Shown: positions 1-7,207, counted from the stretch's first letter. The stretch: DNA of 8,510 nucleotides from Candidatus Woesearchaeota archaeon (GCA_019323575.1 JAHWHB010000004.1:1-8510); one strand, 5' to 3'. Made by a program: numbers and translations. The notes: a model not told the origin generated them from the letters alone.

Positions 1-11
1 ATGCCCATCAT
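1..11 (-). CDS. Probable 5' end of a gene running off the left edge
   Basis: Reading the minus strand from base 11 gives two consecutive ATG codons and then GGC before the window ends, so only Met-Met-Gly can be read. The gene is supported by position alone. A TTTATAAA box is centred about 27 bases upstream of the first ATG, the spacing expected for a leaderless archaeal transcript, and the preceding gene on this strand stops at base 45. No product can be assigned. Either ATG could be the true start. Confidence 0.4.
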
Positions 12-34
12 AACGACGAAGAGAAAAGAAGGTG

Positions 35-42
35 TTTATAAA
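35..42 (-). promoter_or_regulatory. TATA box for the left-edge gene
   Basis: The sequence is TTTATAAA, and its centre lies 27.5 bases upstream of the ATG at base 11. It sits directly after the stop codon of the permease gene. With its upstream flank it shares the 13-base string TAACCTTTATAAA with the lonB promoter at 5290-5302, so the match includes the region where a BRE would lie. Confidence 0.65.
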
Positions 43-44
43 GG

Positions 45-1190
45 TTACCATAATAGAATAAGCGTCGGAAGCAAAAGACAACCCATCGCGTGACTTCTAG
101 AAGTATTAGTCAATGGAGCAATCATTCCTACGAAAGTTGAAGTAATGAAAACAAGCACGCCAAGCCAGCCGGAGAGAAAGAAGCCCATAAAAAACAAAAA
201 CAACAAAACCAAAAAAGAAATCAAAGAGTAATCAACAAGCTCAACAAAAAAAGCATACCACTTGGAAGCAAACAAGGCAAGAACAGAAGCAAAACCAACC
301 GAAACACAAGCAACAGCAACAAAATAAAACAAAACAGAACCCGAAATACTACCCAAAAGCTGTTCAATAATCACAACCGCGCCATTTCTGGTCTTGCCGA
401 CAACAAAAAAAGTAACCAATGAAATAAGAACGTCAACAGTGCCAAGCGCACCAACAAGAACAAGAAAAGAAAAAGACCTCTGGCGTTTAATTTGGGAAAG
501 AGCAGCAGCCTGGGAAGGACCAAGACCAGGAAACAACGTAACTATGCCTCCAGCAAGCGCACCGAAAACAACAGAAGAAAACAAAGAAAGCTTGGGCAGG
601 CGCGCAACATCAGTATCAGCCTGAAAAGGAACAGAAACCCTGCTGAACAAAGACATCAACAAGCCGCTTGCGCCAAACAAACCAGAAAGCAAAGGAAACA
701 AAGGCTCACGAACACTGTTTAGAACCAGCAAGCCAAGCAGGCCTGAAAGAAAAAAAACAACAAAAGCCCACCAAGAATCACGAAACAAAAGAAAAATTAC
801 AAGCATCAGAAGAATCCAGAACAGAACCGGCTTCAGCAAAGAAAACAACAAAGGAAAAACAAACAAAAAAAACGGAATCAGCAACATACCAAAAACAACA
901 CCCAACACGCTGCCAATTACGCAAAATTTGACGGCCTCAATACCGTAGCCTTTCTTTAACAAACGATGACCAGGAAGCAAAGCCATAACATCCTCAGACG
1001 CGCCAAGAAAAACAGTCGGAACAGCATCAACAACAGAACGAGAAACAGCCAAAGAAACCAACAAAACAGAAGAAAACCAAACATCAAAATGCAAGCCAGC
1101 AATAACAACTGCAAGAAGATTAGTATGAATGCCAGGAATCAAACCAGCAAAAAAACCAAGAAGCAAGCCCAGAAAAACAGCCTCAATCAT
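45..1190 (-). CDS. TctA/DUF112-like permease, archaeal type, 381 aa
   Basis: This is a very hydrophobic multi-pass membrane protein with about ten or more hydrophobic segments. It resembles the archaeal branch of the TctA (DUF112) family, the large permease subunit of tripartite tricarboxylate-type transporters. The clearest signs are two copies of the family's Gly-rich motif ending in Pro-Gly, at residues 11-24 (AGLIPGIHTN, P19-G20) and 210-230 (VTLFPGLGPS, P221-G222), and the segment PLFPLLSGLFG around 163-173. The duplicated motif fits the family's internal two-fold repeat. It probably moves an organic anion across the membrane, but the substrate is unknown. No TctB or TctC partner is in the window. 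Its ATG overlaps the 3' end of the OB-fold gene by 8 bases (ATGATTGA), so the two are probably co-transcribed and translationally coupled. No clear Shine-Dalgarno is seen. Codons end overwhelmingly in T or G. Confidence 0.8.
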   Translation of the reverse strand: MIEAVFLGLLLGFFAGLIPGIHTNLLAVVIAGLHFDVWFSSVLLVSLAVSRSVVDAVPTVFLGASEDVMALLPGHRLLKKGYGIEAVKFCVIGSVLGVVFGMLLIPFFLFVFPLLFSLLKPVLFWILLMLVIFLLFRDSWWAFVVFFLSGLLGLLVLNSVREPLFPLLSGLFGASGLLMSLFSRVSVPFQADTDVARLPKLSLFSSVVFGALAGGIVTLFPGLGPSQAAALSQIKRQRSFSFLVLVGALGTVDVLISLVTFFVVGKTRNGAVVIIEQLLGSISGSVLFYFVAVACVSVGFASVLALFASKWYAFFVELVDYSLISFLVLLFLFFMGFFLSGWLGVLVFITSTFVGMIAPLTNTSRSHAMGCLLLPTLILLW

Positions 1191-1467
1191 AAGACTCTAC
1201 AACAAACTCAACCCTGCCCTTATAATGCTGCAAACGGCCAGTCAAAGTATGATTGCCCGGCTTTAAATCAATCTTTTCAAAAGAGACAACAAGAAAATCA
1301 TCAGGAACAAAACTAATGAAAGCAACCTTTTCCTTCTGATTAACAGACTTAACAAACCCAGAGAGCTGCAAAGACTGAGGAGAGACCTCGGGCTTGACAA
1401 AAAAAAGAGAACAAATACCAATTATTGAAACAACCAAGGAGATAACAAGCAGGATTTTTCTTTTCAT
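1183..1467 (-). CDS. Small membrane-anchored OB-fold-like protein, 94 aa
   Basis: Residues 1-4 are basic (MKRK), residues 5-24 form one hydrophobic segment, and residues 33-94 form a small beta-rich domain. The domain reads like an OB-fold: SGFVKSVNQKEKVAFISF, then FLVVSFEKIDLKPGNHTLTG, then LQHYKGRVEFVV. The alternation, the central Gly at 77 and the final 'YKG..E' strand resemble short OB-fold (tRNA_anti-like) proteins common in archaea. The positive-inside rule places the OB domain outside the membrane. I infer that the anchor is retained, because no signal peptidase or lipobox site is obvious. What it binds is unknown: nucleic acid, oligosaccharide or a partner protein are all possible for an OB-fold. 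It is the first gene of a pair with the overlapping TctA-like permease. Confidence 0.7.
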   Translation of the reverse strand: MKRKILLVISLVVSIIGICSLFFVKPEVSPQSLQLSGFVKSVNQKEKVAFISFVPDDFLVVSFEKIDLKPGNHTLTGRLQHYKGRVEFVVESYD

Positions 1468-1483
1468 GCAAAATACAAGGAAG

Positions 1484-1499
1484 AAGTCCTTAAAGACTT
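1484..1499. repeat. Imperfect inverted repeat over the OB-fold gene promoter
   Basis: AAGTCCTTAAAGACTT is a 16-base palindrome with one mismatched pair (C1489/A1494), so 14 of 16 bases are paired. It covers the presumed TATA position of the minus-strand OB-fold gene, where a bound dimeric repressor would block TBP. The operator role is inference. A palindrome of this length in AT-rich DNA can arise by chance. Confidence 0.35.
1488..1495 (-). promoter_or_regulatory. Possible TATA box for the OB-fold/permease pair
   Basis: On the minus strand this reads CTTTAAGG, centred about 24.5 bases upstream of the ATG at 1467. The spacing fits a leaderless start, but the sequence is a weak TATA match. 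It lies inside the imperfect inverted repeat 1484-1499. Confidence 0.3.
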
Positions 1500-1565
1500 T
1501 ATCTGAGAAAAAACCGAAAAGAATCCCAATATAGCCGGAAACCCTTTGGTTATATCATACAAAAA

Positions 1566-1573
1566 CATAAAAA
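1566..1573 (+). promoter_or_regulatory. Possible TATA-like element for the nuclease gene
   Basis: CATAAAAA is centred 26.5 bases upstream of the nuclease ATG at 1596, the leaderless spacing. A better-looking TATA, TTATATCA at 1550-1557, lies about 42 bases upstream of the ATG and would give a leader of roughly 15 bases. I cannot tell which is used. The rest of the 1468-1595 gap holds nothing else recognisable. Confidence 0.3.
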
Positions 1574-1595
1574 GGAGCTGTTTCTCCGAAATTTA

Positions 1596-2396
1596 ATGCA
1601 AAAAAGAGTGCAGAGCCCAAGCTCAATAAAAACGTACAATCACTGCCCAAGAAAATACTATTACACTTACATTTTACAGCTAGAAACACCTCCAAACATA
1701 CACCAAGTAAGAGGAAACATAGCACACTCAGTATTGGAACACTTCTTTGATGTTGACACAAAACAAATGTCAATGGAAAACTACGAAGGAGAACTAAAAC
1801 TAAAAGTCCAGCAACTGCTTCTGCAGGAATGGCAGAACGCAAAACCAAAACTGGATTACCTCCAGCTCACACAAGACCAAAAAATATTCTATTTCGAAGA
1901 AACACTAATCATGCTCTTCAACTGGTTAGAATTATTCTGCACAAAAATAGAAAAACAACAAGGAACCTTCCAAGAAAGATTCAAAAAACTAACACCAGAA
2001 CGCGAAAAAATGTTTGTATCAGAAAAATACAGCGCAAAAGGAATAATAGACGCCATAGAAAGCCAAGGCGACGGAACAATAAGGCTCATGGACTACAAAA
2101 CATCAAGCACAGAAAACATGAACGAACACCTATTACAACTAGCCATTTACTGCTTACTCTACTTTGACAAACATGGAACAATGCCAAAGCATGCAGGAGT
2201 GTATTTCCTTAAAGGAAAAGAAAGACTGATAGATGTTGACGTAGCACTGCTGGAAATGGCAAAAAAAGAGATAGAACACATACACTCAGCAACAAAAACA
2301 ACAGACGTAAACAATTACCCAAAAAACCCAGGGCCGTTATGCAAGTGGAGCTCAGGACACTGCGCATTCTACGACATATGCAGACCGCATGAGTAA
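1596..2396 (+). CDS. PD-(D/E)XK superfamily nuclease (RecB/Cas4-like) with probable Fe-S cysteines, 266 aa
   Basis: The motifs of the RecB-like branch of PD-(D/E)XK nucleases appear in order: SPSSIKTYNHCPRKYYY (residues 7-23), RGNIAH with H44, E143 in VSEKYSAKG, D152 in GIIDAIE, the catalytic D166-Y167-K168 (LMDYKTS), and the Q181-containing helix LLQLAIYCLLYF. C17 plus a C-terminal C249-X6-C256-X5-C262 cluster matches the split four-cysteine arrangement that holds a 4Fe-4S cluster in Cas4 and AddB-type nucleases. All metal ligands are present, so an active metal-dependent DNase is expected. The likely role is DNA end processing, recombination or repair, but neither polarity nor partner helicase can be read here. 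There is no cas1, cas2 or CRISPR array nearby, so I do not call it Cas4. The ATG is chosen because the SPSS motif begins at residue 7, as usual in the family. Confidence 0.85.
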   Translation: MQKRVQSPSSIKTYNHCPRKYYYTYILQLETPPNIHQVRGNIAHSVLEHFFDVDTKQMSMENYEGELKLKVQQLLLQEWQNAKPKLDYLQLTQDQKIFYFEETLIMLFNWLELFCTKIEKQQGTFQERFKKLTPEREKMFVSEKYSAKGIIDAIESQGDGTIRLMDYKTSSTENMNEHLLQLAIYCLLYFDKHGTMPKHAGVYFLKGKERLIDVDVALLEMAKKEIEHIHSATKTTDVNNYPKNPGPLCKWSSGHCAFYDICRPHE

Positions 2397-2400
2397 GCTT

Positions 2401-2408
2401 TTTATAAT
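2401..2408 (+). promoter_or_regulatory. TATA box for the small membrane protein gene
   Basis: TTTATAAT is centred 24.5 bases upstream of the ATG at 2429 and starts 5 bases after the nuclease stop codon. It is flanked by AGCTT (2396-2400) and AAGCT (2409-2413), a 5-base inverted repeat around the box. The flanks could be an operator half-site pair or coincidence. Confidence 0.6.
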
Positions 2409-2428
2409 AAGCTCAGATAAACAACAGC

Positions 2429-2941
2429 ATGGTAAAAGAGGCGTTCCAATTATTAGTCAACATAGGACTAATAGATGTAATACTGCCCTTTCTGCTGGTA
2501 TTCACAATAACATACGCAGTACTCCAGAAAACACAGGTATTCGGCAAGGAAAGCAAAAAAGTAAACGCAATGACAGCATTTGTAATGGGATTCTTTGCAG
2601 TAATGACAGCAAACCTCCTAAACATAATCAACATAATAATCTTTTATTTTGTACTATTACTGATAATAGGACTACTGCTCGCATTAATAATAGGCATGAC
2701 CGGCGGAGAGGTAAAAAGCAAACTCTACATATCAATAATGCTGGTATTGGCAGGAATATTCATATTCTACGGAATGGTGCAGGCAGGAATAATAGAACAA
2801 AACAGGTTCTGGACAGCATTTGTGATACCACTCTTACTATTGATAGTGATAGTATGGTTAATAGTCAAACACTACAAGAAAAAACCTGCGCAAAGAGCGC
2901 CGCAACAAGCACCAAGACCAGAACCAGTCACGCCGCCTTAA
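2429..2941 (+). CDS. Small multi-pass membrane protein of unknown function, 170 aa
   Basis: I do not recognise a characterised family. The pattern near the N-terminus (LIDVILPFLLVFTITYAVLQ, residues 14-33, then KTQVFG) resembles uncharacterised membrane proteins I associate with DPANN archaea. That resemblance is from memory and unverified. Hydrophobic segments are visible at about 14-33, 48-66, 68-90, 98-118 and 128-147. The tail from residue 148 (KHYKKK, then alternating Pro/Gln/Arg/Ala) is soluble and basic and probably faces the cytoplasm. It has its own TATA box in the 32-base gap after the nuclease, so co-transcription with the nuclease is possible but not required. Its stop codon overlaps that of the convergent phosphoesterase gene in the shared TTAA at 2938-2941. 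Confidence 0.75.
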   Translation: MVKEAFQLLVNIGLIDVILPFLLVFTITYAVLQKTQVFGKESKKVNAMTAFVMGFFAVMTANLLNIINIIIFYFVLLLIIGLLLALIIGMTGGEVKSKLYISIMLVLAGIFIFYGMVQAGIIEQNRFWTAFVIPLLLLIVIVWLIVKHYKKKPAQRAPQQAPRPEPVTPP

Positions 2942-4029
2942 GCAGCTTTGTATTTTACATCATCAGACCATTTATACTTCTGCATCTGAACAACCTTCTT
3001 TGTCTCAGGACTAATATCCATTTCAAAAAACTCCTCATCAGAAGTACGAATACCCTGATAACCATAATCTTCAGTAACAGGCTGATATAAAGTCTTGCTG
3101 TTGTGAACGTGGCCTCCAACTATAACAGAAGGCCTCTTCTGCTTAACAACCAACCCAAGACCAAAACCAGACCCAAGATCATTACCTCCTTCCTCTGCAA
3201 GCTGGTGCAGACCCTTATGAGTCATAAGAACATCAAAATCCTTGTCAAACAAACGGTTAATAACCGGGTTGTTCTGAATATTTTCCAAATCAGGTTGAAC
3301 AGGATCTTTTTCTGCTTTTTCATAAAAAGAAGAACCAAGATGAGAAATGTACTCGTGGAAATTAGGCGCGCCTGCAAATTTAACGCCTTTAACATCAACA
3401 ACACCCTGCTTTTCCAAAATCTTAAGATTCTTCCAAGGATACTCATAAAAGAAATCAGTCTCCCAGTTTCCGCGAACAGCATAAACAGGACATTTTGCAG
3501 AACCTAAAGCGCGGTCCATTTCCCTGTAATTGGAAAAAGCCTTCTCTTTAAGCTTTTTTTTCAAATCATCAATATCTGCTTTTGTCCAACGCTCATTAAA
3601 ATCAATAATAGGAGCATACTCTCTCTCAACATCCTCAAACTTAGATTCAACACGCTCAGCATCCTTCAACAAAGTCTTAAGAGCTTCAACAAGCTTAGAA
3701 GGCAAAGCACCCTCGTTAATAGCACGCCTAACACTGTTAATTCCACCTAACTGCAAAACCTCTGAATATATCTCCAACACCTCCCTATTCTCATAATCAA
3801 CCCATCTCTTAAATCTCTCGGTGCTTTCATTATTGACGCGCATAACAGGAATAAGCTCAGGAGAACCAACTTTTTGATTGCCAACATAATCGCCATTCAA
3901 AAAAATACCATCAACACCACGATAATTGGCGATATCACAGATATGCCTCAATTTAGGAAAAGAACGAGTTTCTTCACTATCCTCATATTCTGTCTCGTGA
4001 ATGTCCGAGGCAGTCAAAATCCTGACCAT
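2938..4029 (-). CDS. Calcineurin-like metallophosphoesterase with long helical insert, about 363 aa
   Basis: All metal-ligand motifs of the metallophosphoesterase superfamily are present. Numbered from the alternative TTG two codons upstream, they are D11-I-H13 (TASDIH), G48-D49 (LNGDY), G189-N190-W191-E192, H273 (MTHKG) and G308-H309-V310-H311. The protein should bind two metal ions and cleave a phosphomonoester or phosphodiester; the substrate is unknown. The third motif is GNWE rather than GNHD/E, so the usual catalytic His is a Trp. About 140 residues between the second and third motifs are charged and largely helical (roughly 80-175), much longer than a minimal phosphoesterase core. I prefer the ATG at 4029, giving MVRILTASDIH, over the TTG at 4035 that overlaps the previous stop. 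GGA at 4038-4036 lies 6 bases upstream of that ATG. It is the second gene of an operon with the helical protein upstream. Confidence 0.82.
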   Translation of the reverse strand: MVRILTASDIHETEYEDSEETRSFPKLRHICDIANYRGVDGIFLNGDYVGNQKVGSPELIPVMRVNNESTERFKRWVDYENREVLEIYSEVLQLGGINSVRRAINEGALPSKLVEALKTLLKDAERVESKFEDVEREYAPIIDFNERWTKADIDDLKKKLKEKAFSNYREMDRALGSAKCPVYAVRGNWETDFFYEYPWKNLKILEKQGVVDVKGVKFAGAPNFHEYISHLGSSFYEKAEKDPVQPDLENIQNNPVINRLFDKDFDVLMTHKGLHQLAEEGGNDLGSGFGLGLVVKQKRPSVIVGGHVHNSKTLYQPVTEDYGYQGIRTSDEEFFEMDISPETKKVVQMQKYKWSDDVKYKAA

Positions 4030-4031
4030 TT

Positions 4032-5210
4032 TCAATCCAAAATATAACGTTTAATTCTGCTTAGAGCTCTTGAAATTAAACCTTTCGCACTAGGCTCAAC
4101 AACTCTGACAGGAGTATCGTCAAGCTCAAAAAGCTCAGCGGCACTCAAAGGAGAATTATCAGCGTGAAGTTTAGGAGTGTTCTCAACAGTAAGCAAAAGA
4201 TACAACCACTTGTTCTCTTCCTTAATATCTTCAATATCCATAACTTTTCTGTTTCCATTCCTGCCGTTGCCGTAATATTTTACAAACAATTCACGGAACT
4301 CAGCGCTGTGCAGAGAACCTCCAATTTCCTCTTCCGGTCTTGACATTGTCGCCAATGCAGCCTGCTTGTAAGCAATATAAGCGCGCTTGAAATTAGGGTC
4401 CTTCTTTGCAGAAATATATGTCTGTTCACGTTGCTCAAGAGTCAAACCCTCCAAAGGAGCCTTACAGTTTTTAACAAGAAGAGCCCTATCTTCATCACGA
4501 GTCTGGCGAGCAGGACCAGATACTGCAATCAGAGTATCAAGTCTATCTTCAAGTTGATCAATCTGGCCATCTATGACGGATATCTCCCTGTTCAAAGACT
4601 GCAATGATAAAGCAGTACACGCTTTCTGCATTTTATCCACGTTTTTAGCATAGTTTAAAAGATTCTGAACGCCAGCAGGGCCTGCGCGGTGCAAACTCTT
4701 CTCCAATAAACCAATAGTTTTTTCCTTAACCGATTGGAAATCATAGCCAAAATGAAGAAGAATGTCATACAAATTCTCAACTTGCGCTTTACCTTGAACA
4801 AAAACATAATGTTTTTCAGAAGGATAATTAGCAAGATACAAAAGCATTTGTTTAGCAATATCAACAGACCCCTGATAAATTGTATTAGAAACAACATCGC
4901 GGATGTTTTCCAAAGAAGCTTTATTCCTCTTCAAAACACCCAATCTAGGAGAAAGGCTCTTTAATTGTGAACTACGAAGAGCATCCAAAAAGCCGATTTC
5001 TGACTTTATACGCTTAAGAGCCTCTAAATCCTCTTCATCAATAGTCAAAGTACAGGTAAGGCCGTAATCACGCTCCCTCTTTCTGCGCGCAATCTCTTCC
5101 CTAGCTCTTAAAACCTCAAAAATCTCATTTTCGCCGGAAGTCTCTCTAACTTCAGCAACAAGGTCCTGGAGCGAGTCAAGCACCCCTTTCAGTTTAAGAT
5201 TAAACACCAT
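4032..5210 (-). CDS. Uncharacterised helical protein with coiled coil, 392 aa
   Basis: I do not recognise this protein. It has no membrane segment, signal peptide, Walker motif or cysteine cluster. Most of it looks alpha-helical and charged. The clearest structure is a regular heptad run with hydrophobic residues at L203, L206, I210, I213, I217, L220, L224 and L227 (3-4 spacing throughout), a short coiled coil likely to mediate dimerisation or partner binding. A basic/acidic helix occurs at about 27-48, a Gly/Asn-rich basic linker at 313-322 ([10 protein letters not shown]), and a basic C-terminal helix at 375-390. It is the first gene of a tight two-gene operon: its TGA is followed 2 bases later by the ATG of the phosphoesterase. 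This suggests the two act together, perhaps as scaffold and enzyme, which is inference. It starts at the ATG 27.5 bases downstream of a strong TATA box. Confidence 0.8.
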   Translation of the reverse strand: MVFNLKLKGVLDSLQDLVAEVRETSGENEIFEVLRAREEIARRKRERDYGLTCTLTIDEEDLEALKRIKSEIGFLDALRSSQLKSLSPRLGVLKRNKASLENIRDVVSNTIYQGSVDIAKQMLLYLANYPSEKHYVFVQGKAQVENLYDILLHFGYDFQSVKEKTIGLLEKSLHRAGPAGVQNLLNYAKNVDKMQKACTALSLQSLNREISVIDGQIDQLEDRLDTLIAVSGPARQTRDEDRALLVKNCKAPLEGLTLEQREQTYISAKKDPNFKRAYIAYKQAALATMSRPEEEIGGSLHSAEFRELFVKYYGNGRNGNRKVMDIEDIKEENKWLYLLLTVENTPKLHADNSPLSAAELFELDDTPVRVVEPSAKGLISRALSRIKRYILD

Positions 5211-5233
5211 ATACTATAATATACACTTCCCCA

Positions 5234-5241
5234 TATATAAA
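5234..5241 (-). promoter_or_regulatory. TATA box for the coiled-coil/phosphoesterase operon
   Basis: On the minus strand this reads TTTATATA, centred 27.5 bases upstream of the ATG at 5210, with an A-rich flank (CAAAAGA) just upstream where a BRE would be. Transcription is expected to start at or within a base or two of the ATG, giving a leaderless mRNA. Confidence 0.75.
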
Positions 5242-5294
5242 TCTTTTGTTTTTTAGCCACTTAGTAGTAGTAACAAATAAGTTTAACCATAACC

Positions 5295-5302
5295 TTTATA
5301 AA
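5295..5302 (+). promoter_or_regulatory. TATA box for lonB
   Basis: TTTATAAA sits at the centre of a perfect 12-base palindrome, CCTTTATAAAGG (5293-5304). Its centre is about 34 bases before the lonB ATG, so transcription should start near 5325 and leave a leader of about 8 bases beginning at GGGG. The palindrome means the TATA gives no orientation cue by itself. Direction must come from the flanking BRE region, which shares TAACC with the left-edge promoter. Confidence 0.75.
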
Positions 5303-5324
5303 GGCGCTCTCGTCGACACTAAAA

Positions 5325-5328
5325 GGGG
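5325..5328 (+). promoter_or_regulatory. GGGG just upstream of the lonB start
   Basis: AAAAGGGGAAAA immediately precedes the ATG at 5333, leaving a 4-base spacer. It may be a short Shine-Dalgarno-like element on a very short leader, or simply the transcription start. It supports 5333 as the start instead of the in-frame ATG at 5246, which lies upstream of the TATA box. Confidence 0.4.
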
Positions 5329-5332
5329 AAAA

Positions 5333-7198
5333 ATGACAGAACTAAAGTTCAAAAGCACAGCAGACATAAAAGTCCCAGACAAAATAATAGACCAAGTCAT
5401 AGGCCAGGACCAGGCCTGCGAAATAGTAAGAAAAGCAGCACAACAAAGAAGACACGTGTTATTGATAGGAGAGCCAGGAACAGGAAAATCAATGCTCGGA
5501 ATGGCACTCGCAGAACTACTGCCAAAAGAAAAGCTCGTAGACACACTAGCATTCTACAACCCAAACGACGAACACCAGCCACTAATCAGAACAGTACCAG
5601 CAGGAAAAGGAAGAGACCTAGTGGCAAAAGCAAACATACAAAACATGGGCTTCTTCAAAATACAAAACATCATACTCATAGGACTGCTAATAGCATCAAT
5701 GGTAATGCCATGGTGGGCAAGAGCACACTACCAAAGCGACATAATGTTCACAGCATTCTTCCTCGGAGGAATGCTATTCCTGGCAGCATACGTAATGTTC
5801 ATGGGACTAGGAAGAAAACCATTCGGAAACGCAAAACTGGAATCACCAAAAATAATAGTCGACAACTACGGAAAAAAACAAGCACCATTCTGGGACGCCA
5901 CAGGAGCACACGCAGGAGCACTCTTGGGAGACGTACTGCACGACCCACTGCAATCAGGCGGGCTGGGAACACCAGCACACGAAAGAGTAATAGCAGGACT
6001 AATCCACAAAGCACACATGGGAGTCTTGTTCGTAGACGAGATAGCAACACTAGACCCAATGACACAACAGGAACTACTGACAGCACTACAAGAAGGAAAA
6101 TACTCAATAACAGGACAGAGCGAAAGAAGCGCAGGAGCAATGGTCAGAACAGAACCAGCACCCTGCAACTTCATCCTCGTAGCAGCAGGAAACATGGAAA
6201 CAGTACAAAAAATGCACCCTGCCTTGAGAAGCAGAATAAGAGGATACGGCTACGAGATATTCATGAACGACACAATCCCAGACACAGCAGAAAACAGGGA
6301 AAAAATAGCACGATTCATAGCACAAGAAGTAGCAAGAGACAAAAAAATACCACACTTCAACAAAGACGCAGTACTGGCAGTAATCGACGACGCAAGAAGG
6401 CTTGCGAACAGAAAAGGACACTTAACTTTGCGTCTAAGAGAGCTGGGAGGAATAATAAGAGCAGCAGGCGACCTCGCAATCGAGAAAAACTCAAAACTAG
6501 TCAAAAAAGAACACTTCACAGAAGCCAAAAAAATAGCAAGACCACTAGAACAACAAATAGCAGACAAATTCATAGAAAGAAAAAGAGAATACGAAATCAT
6601 AGTAACAGAAGGAAAACAAACAGGAAGAGTAAACGGGCTGGCAGTAATAGGCGGAGGAGGCACGTTCTCAGGCATCATACTACCAATAGAAGCAGCAGTA
6701 GGACCCTGGGGCAAGGAAAAAGAAATAGTAGCAACAGGAAAACTAGGCACAATAGCAAAAGAAGCAGTCAAAAACGTAACTCCAATAGTCAAAAAATACT
6801 TCGGAACAGACATAAAAGATTATGACATTTACGTACAATTCTTACAGACATACGAAGGAGTAGAAGGAGACAGCGCAAGCATAGCAGTAGCAATAGCCAT
6901 CATAAGCGCACTCAAAGACGTGCCAGTCAAACAAGACACAGCAATGACAGGCAGTTTATCAGTAAGAGGAGAAGTCCTTCCAGTAGGAGGAGTCTCAGCA
7001 AAAGTCGAAGCAGCAATAGAAACAGGCATAAAAAGAATAATAGTACCAAAATCAAACCTAAAAGACATAATAGTAGACAAGAAAAAACTGGAAAAAGTCG
7101 AAATAATACCAGTCGAGCATTTAGAGCAGGTTCTTAAAGAAGCACTAGACTGGAAAGGAAAAGAGGCAATATTGAAGCAAATCGTCGCCATAAAGTGA
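5333..7198 (+). CDS. lonB: LonB-type membrane-anchored ATP-dependent protease, 621 aa
   Basis: This is the archaeal membrane Lon, which unfolds and degrades proteins at the inner face of the membrane using ATP. An AAA+ domain comes first, with Walker A GEPGTGKS at 46-53, Walker B VLFVDE at 231-236, sensor-1 N287 (VAAGN), arginines 299-303 (RSRIR) as finger candidates and sensor-2 in LRLRELGG (366-373). Two membrane helices, about 112-130 and 137-158, are inserted between Walker A and Walker B, the LonB hallmark. The C-terminal protease domain carries the Ser-Lys dyad: S514 in GDSAS and K557 in GGVSAK. The length is normal for LonB and all catalytic residues are intact. The gene is divergent from the coiled-coil/phosphoesterase operon and followed after 41 bases by the zinc-ribbon gene. 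Third codon positions are almost devoid of T. The start is set by the TATA box. Confidence 0.96.
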   Translation: MTELKFKSTADIKVPDKIIDQVIGQDQACEIVRKAAQQRRHVLLIGEPGTGKSMLGMALAELLPKEKLVDTLAFYNPNDEHQPLIRTVPAGKGRDLVAKANIQNMGFFKIQNIILIGLLIASMVMPWWARAHYQSDIMFTAFFLGGMLFLAAYVMFMGLGRKPFGNAKLESPKIIVDNYGKKQAPFWDATGAHAGALLGDVLHDPLQSGGLGTPAHERVIAGLIHKAHMGVLFVDEIATLDPMTQQELLTALQEGKYSITGQSERSAGAMVRTEPAPCNFILVAAGNMETVQKMHPALRSRIRGYGYEIFMNDTIPDTAENREKIARFIAQEVARDKKIPHFNKDAVLAVIDDARRLANRKGHLTLRLRELGGIIRAAGDLAIEKNSKLVKKEHFTEAKKIARPLEQQIADKFIERKREYEIIVTEGKQTGRVNGLAVIGGGGTFSGIILPIEAAVGPWGKEKEIVATGKLGTIAKEAVKNVTPIVKKYFGTDIKDYDIYVQFLQTYEGVEGDSASIAVAIAIISALKDVPVKQDTAMTGSLSVRGEVLPVGGVSAKVEAAIETGIKRIIVPKSNLKDIIVDKKKLEKVEIIPVEHLEQVLKEALDWKGKEAILKQIVAIK

Positions 7199-7207
7199 AA
7201 AACAAAG

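Noticed and set aside
966..1316. Asn/Lys/Gln-rich plus-strand frame opposite the permease gene
   Set aside because: Complement of a hydrophobic coding region on an A-rich strand, with no start signal. The permease frame has recognisable family motifs.
1574..1587. Small hairpin GGAG-CTGTTT-CTCC upstream of the nuclease as a riboswitch or terminator
   Set aside because: The stem is only 4 base pairs, with no T-tract and no recognisable aptamer.
1596..2396. Cas4 of a CRISPR-Cas system
   Set aside because: No cas genes, repeats or spacers are in the window, and the C-terminal cysteine spacing (CX6CX5C) is not the usual Cas4 pattern. A general RecB-like nuclease is the safer call.
2389..3090. 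233-codon plus-strand frame starting just before the nuclease stop
   Set aside because: It runs across the membrane-protein gene and into the phosphoesterase gene in a different frame, and its composition shows no domain-like pattern. The other frames have membrane segments and phosphoesterase motifs.
5263..5273. TAGTAGTAGTAA as a functional repeat array
   Set aside because: Only about three triplet units. Too short to call more than local simple sequence.
5246..5332. 29-residue N-terminal extension of LonB from an upstream ATG
   Set aside because: It would start upstream of and translate through the TATA box at 5295-5302. The LonB family begins near the 5333 ATG, which has GGGG just before it.
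5710..6825. Long plus-strand open frame (371 codons) inside lonB in another frame
   Set aside because: Its translation is almost only Arg, Lys, Asn, Ser and Thr. It is an artefact of the T-poor plus strand, where stop codons are rare. The lonB frame has all family motifs.
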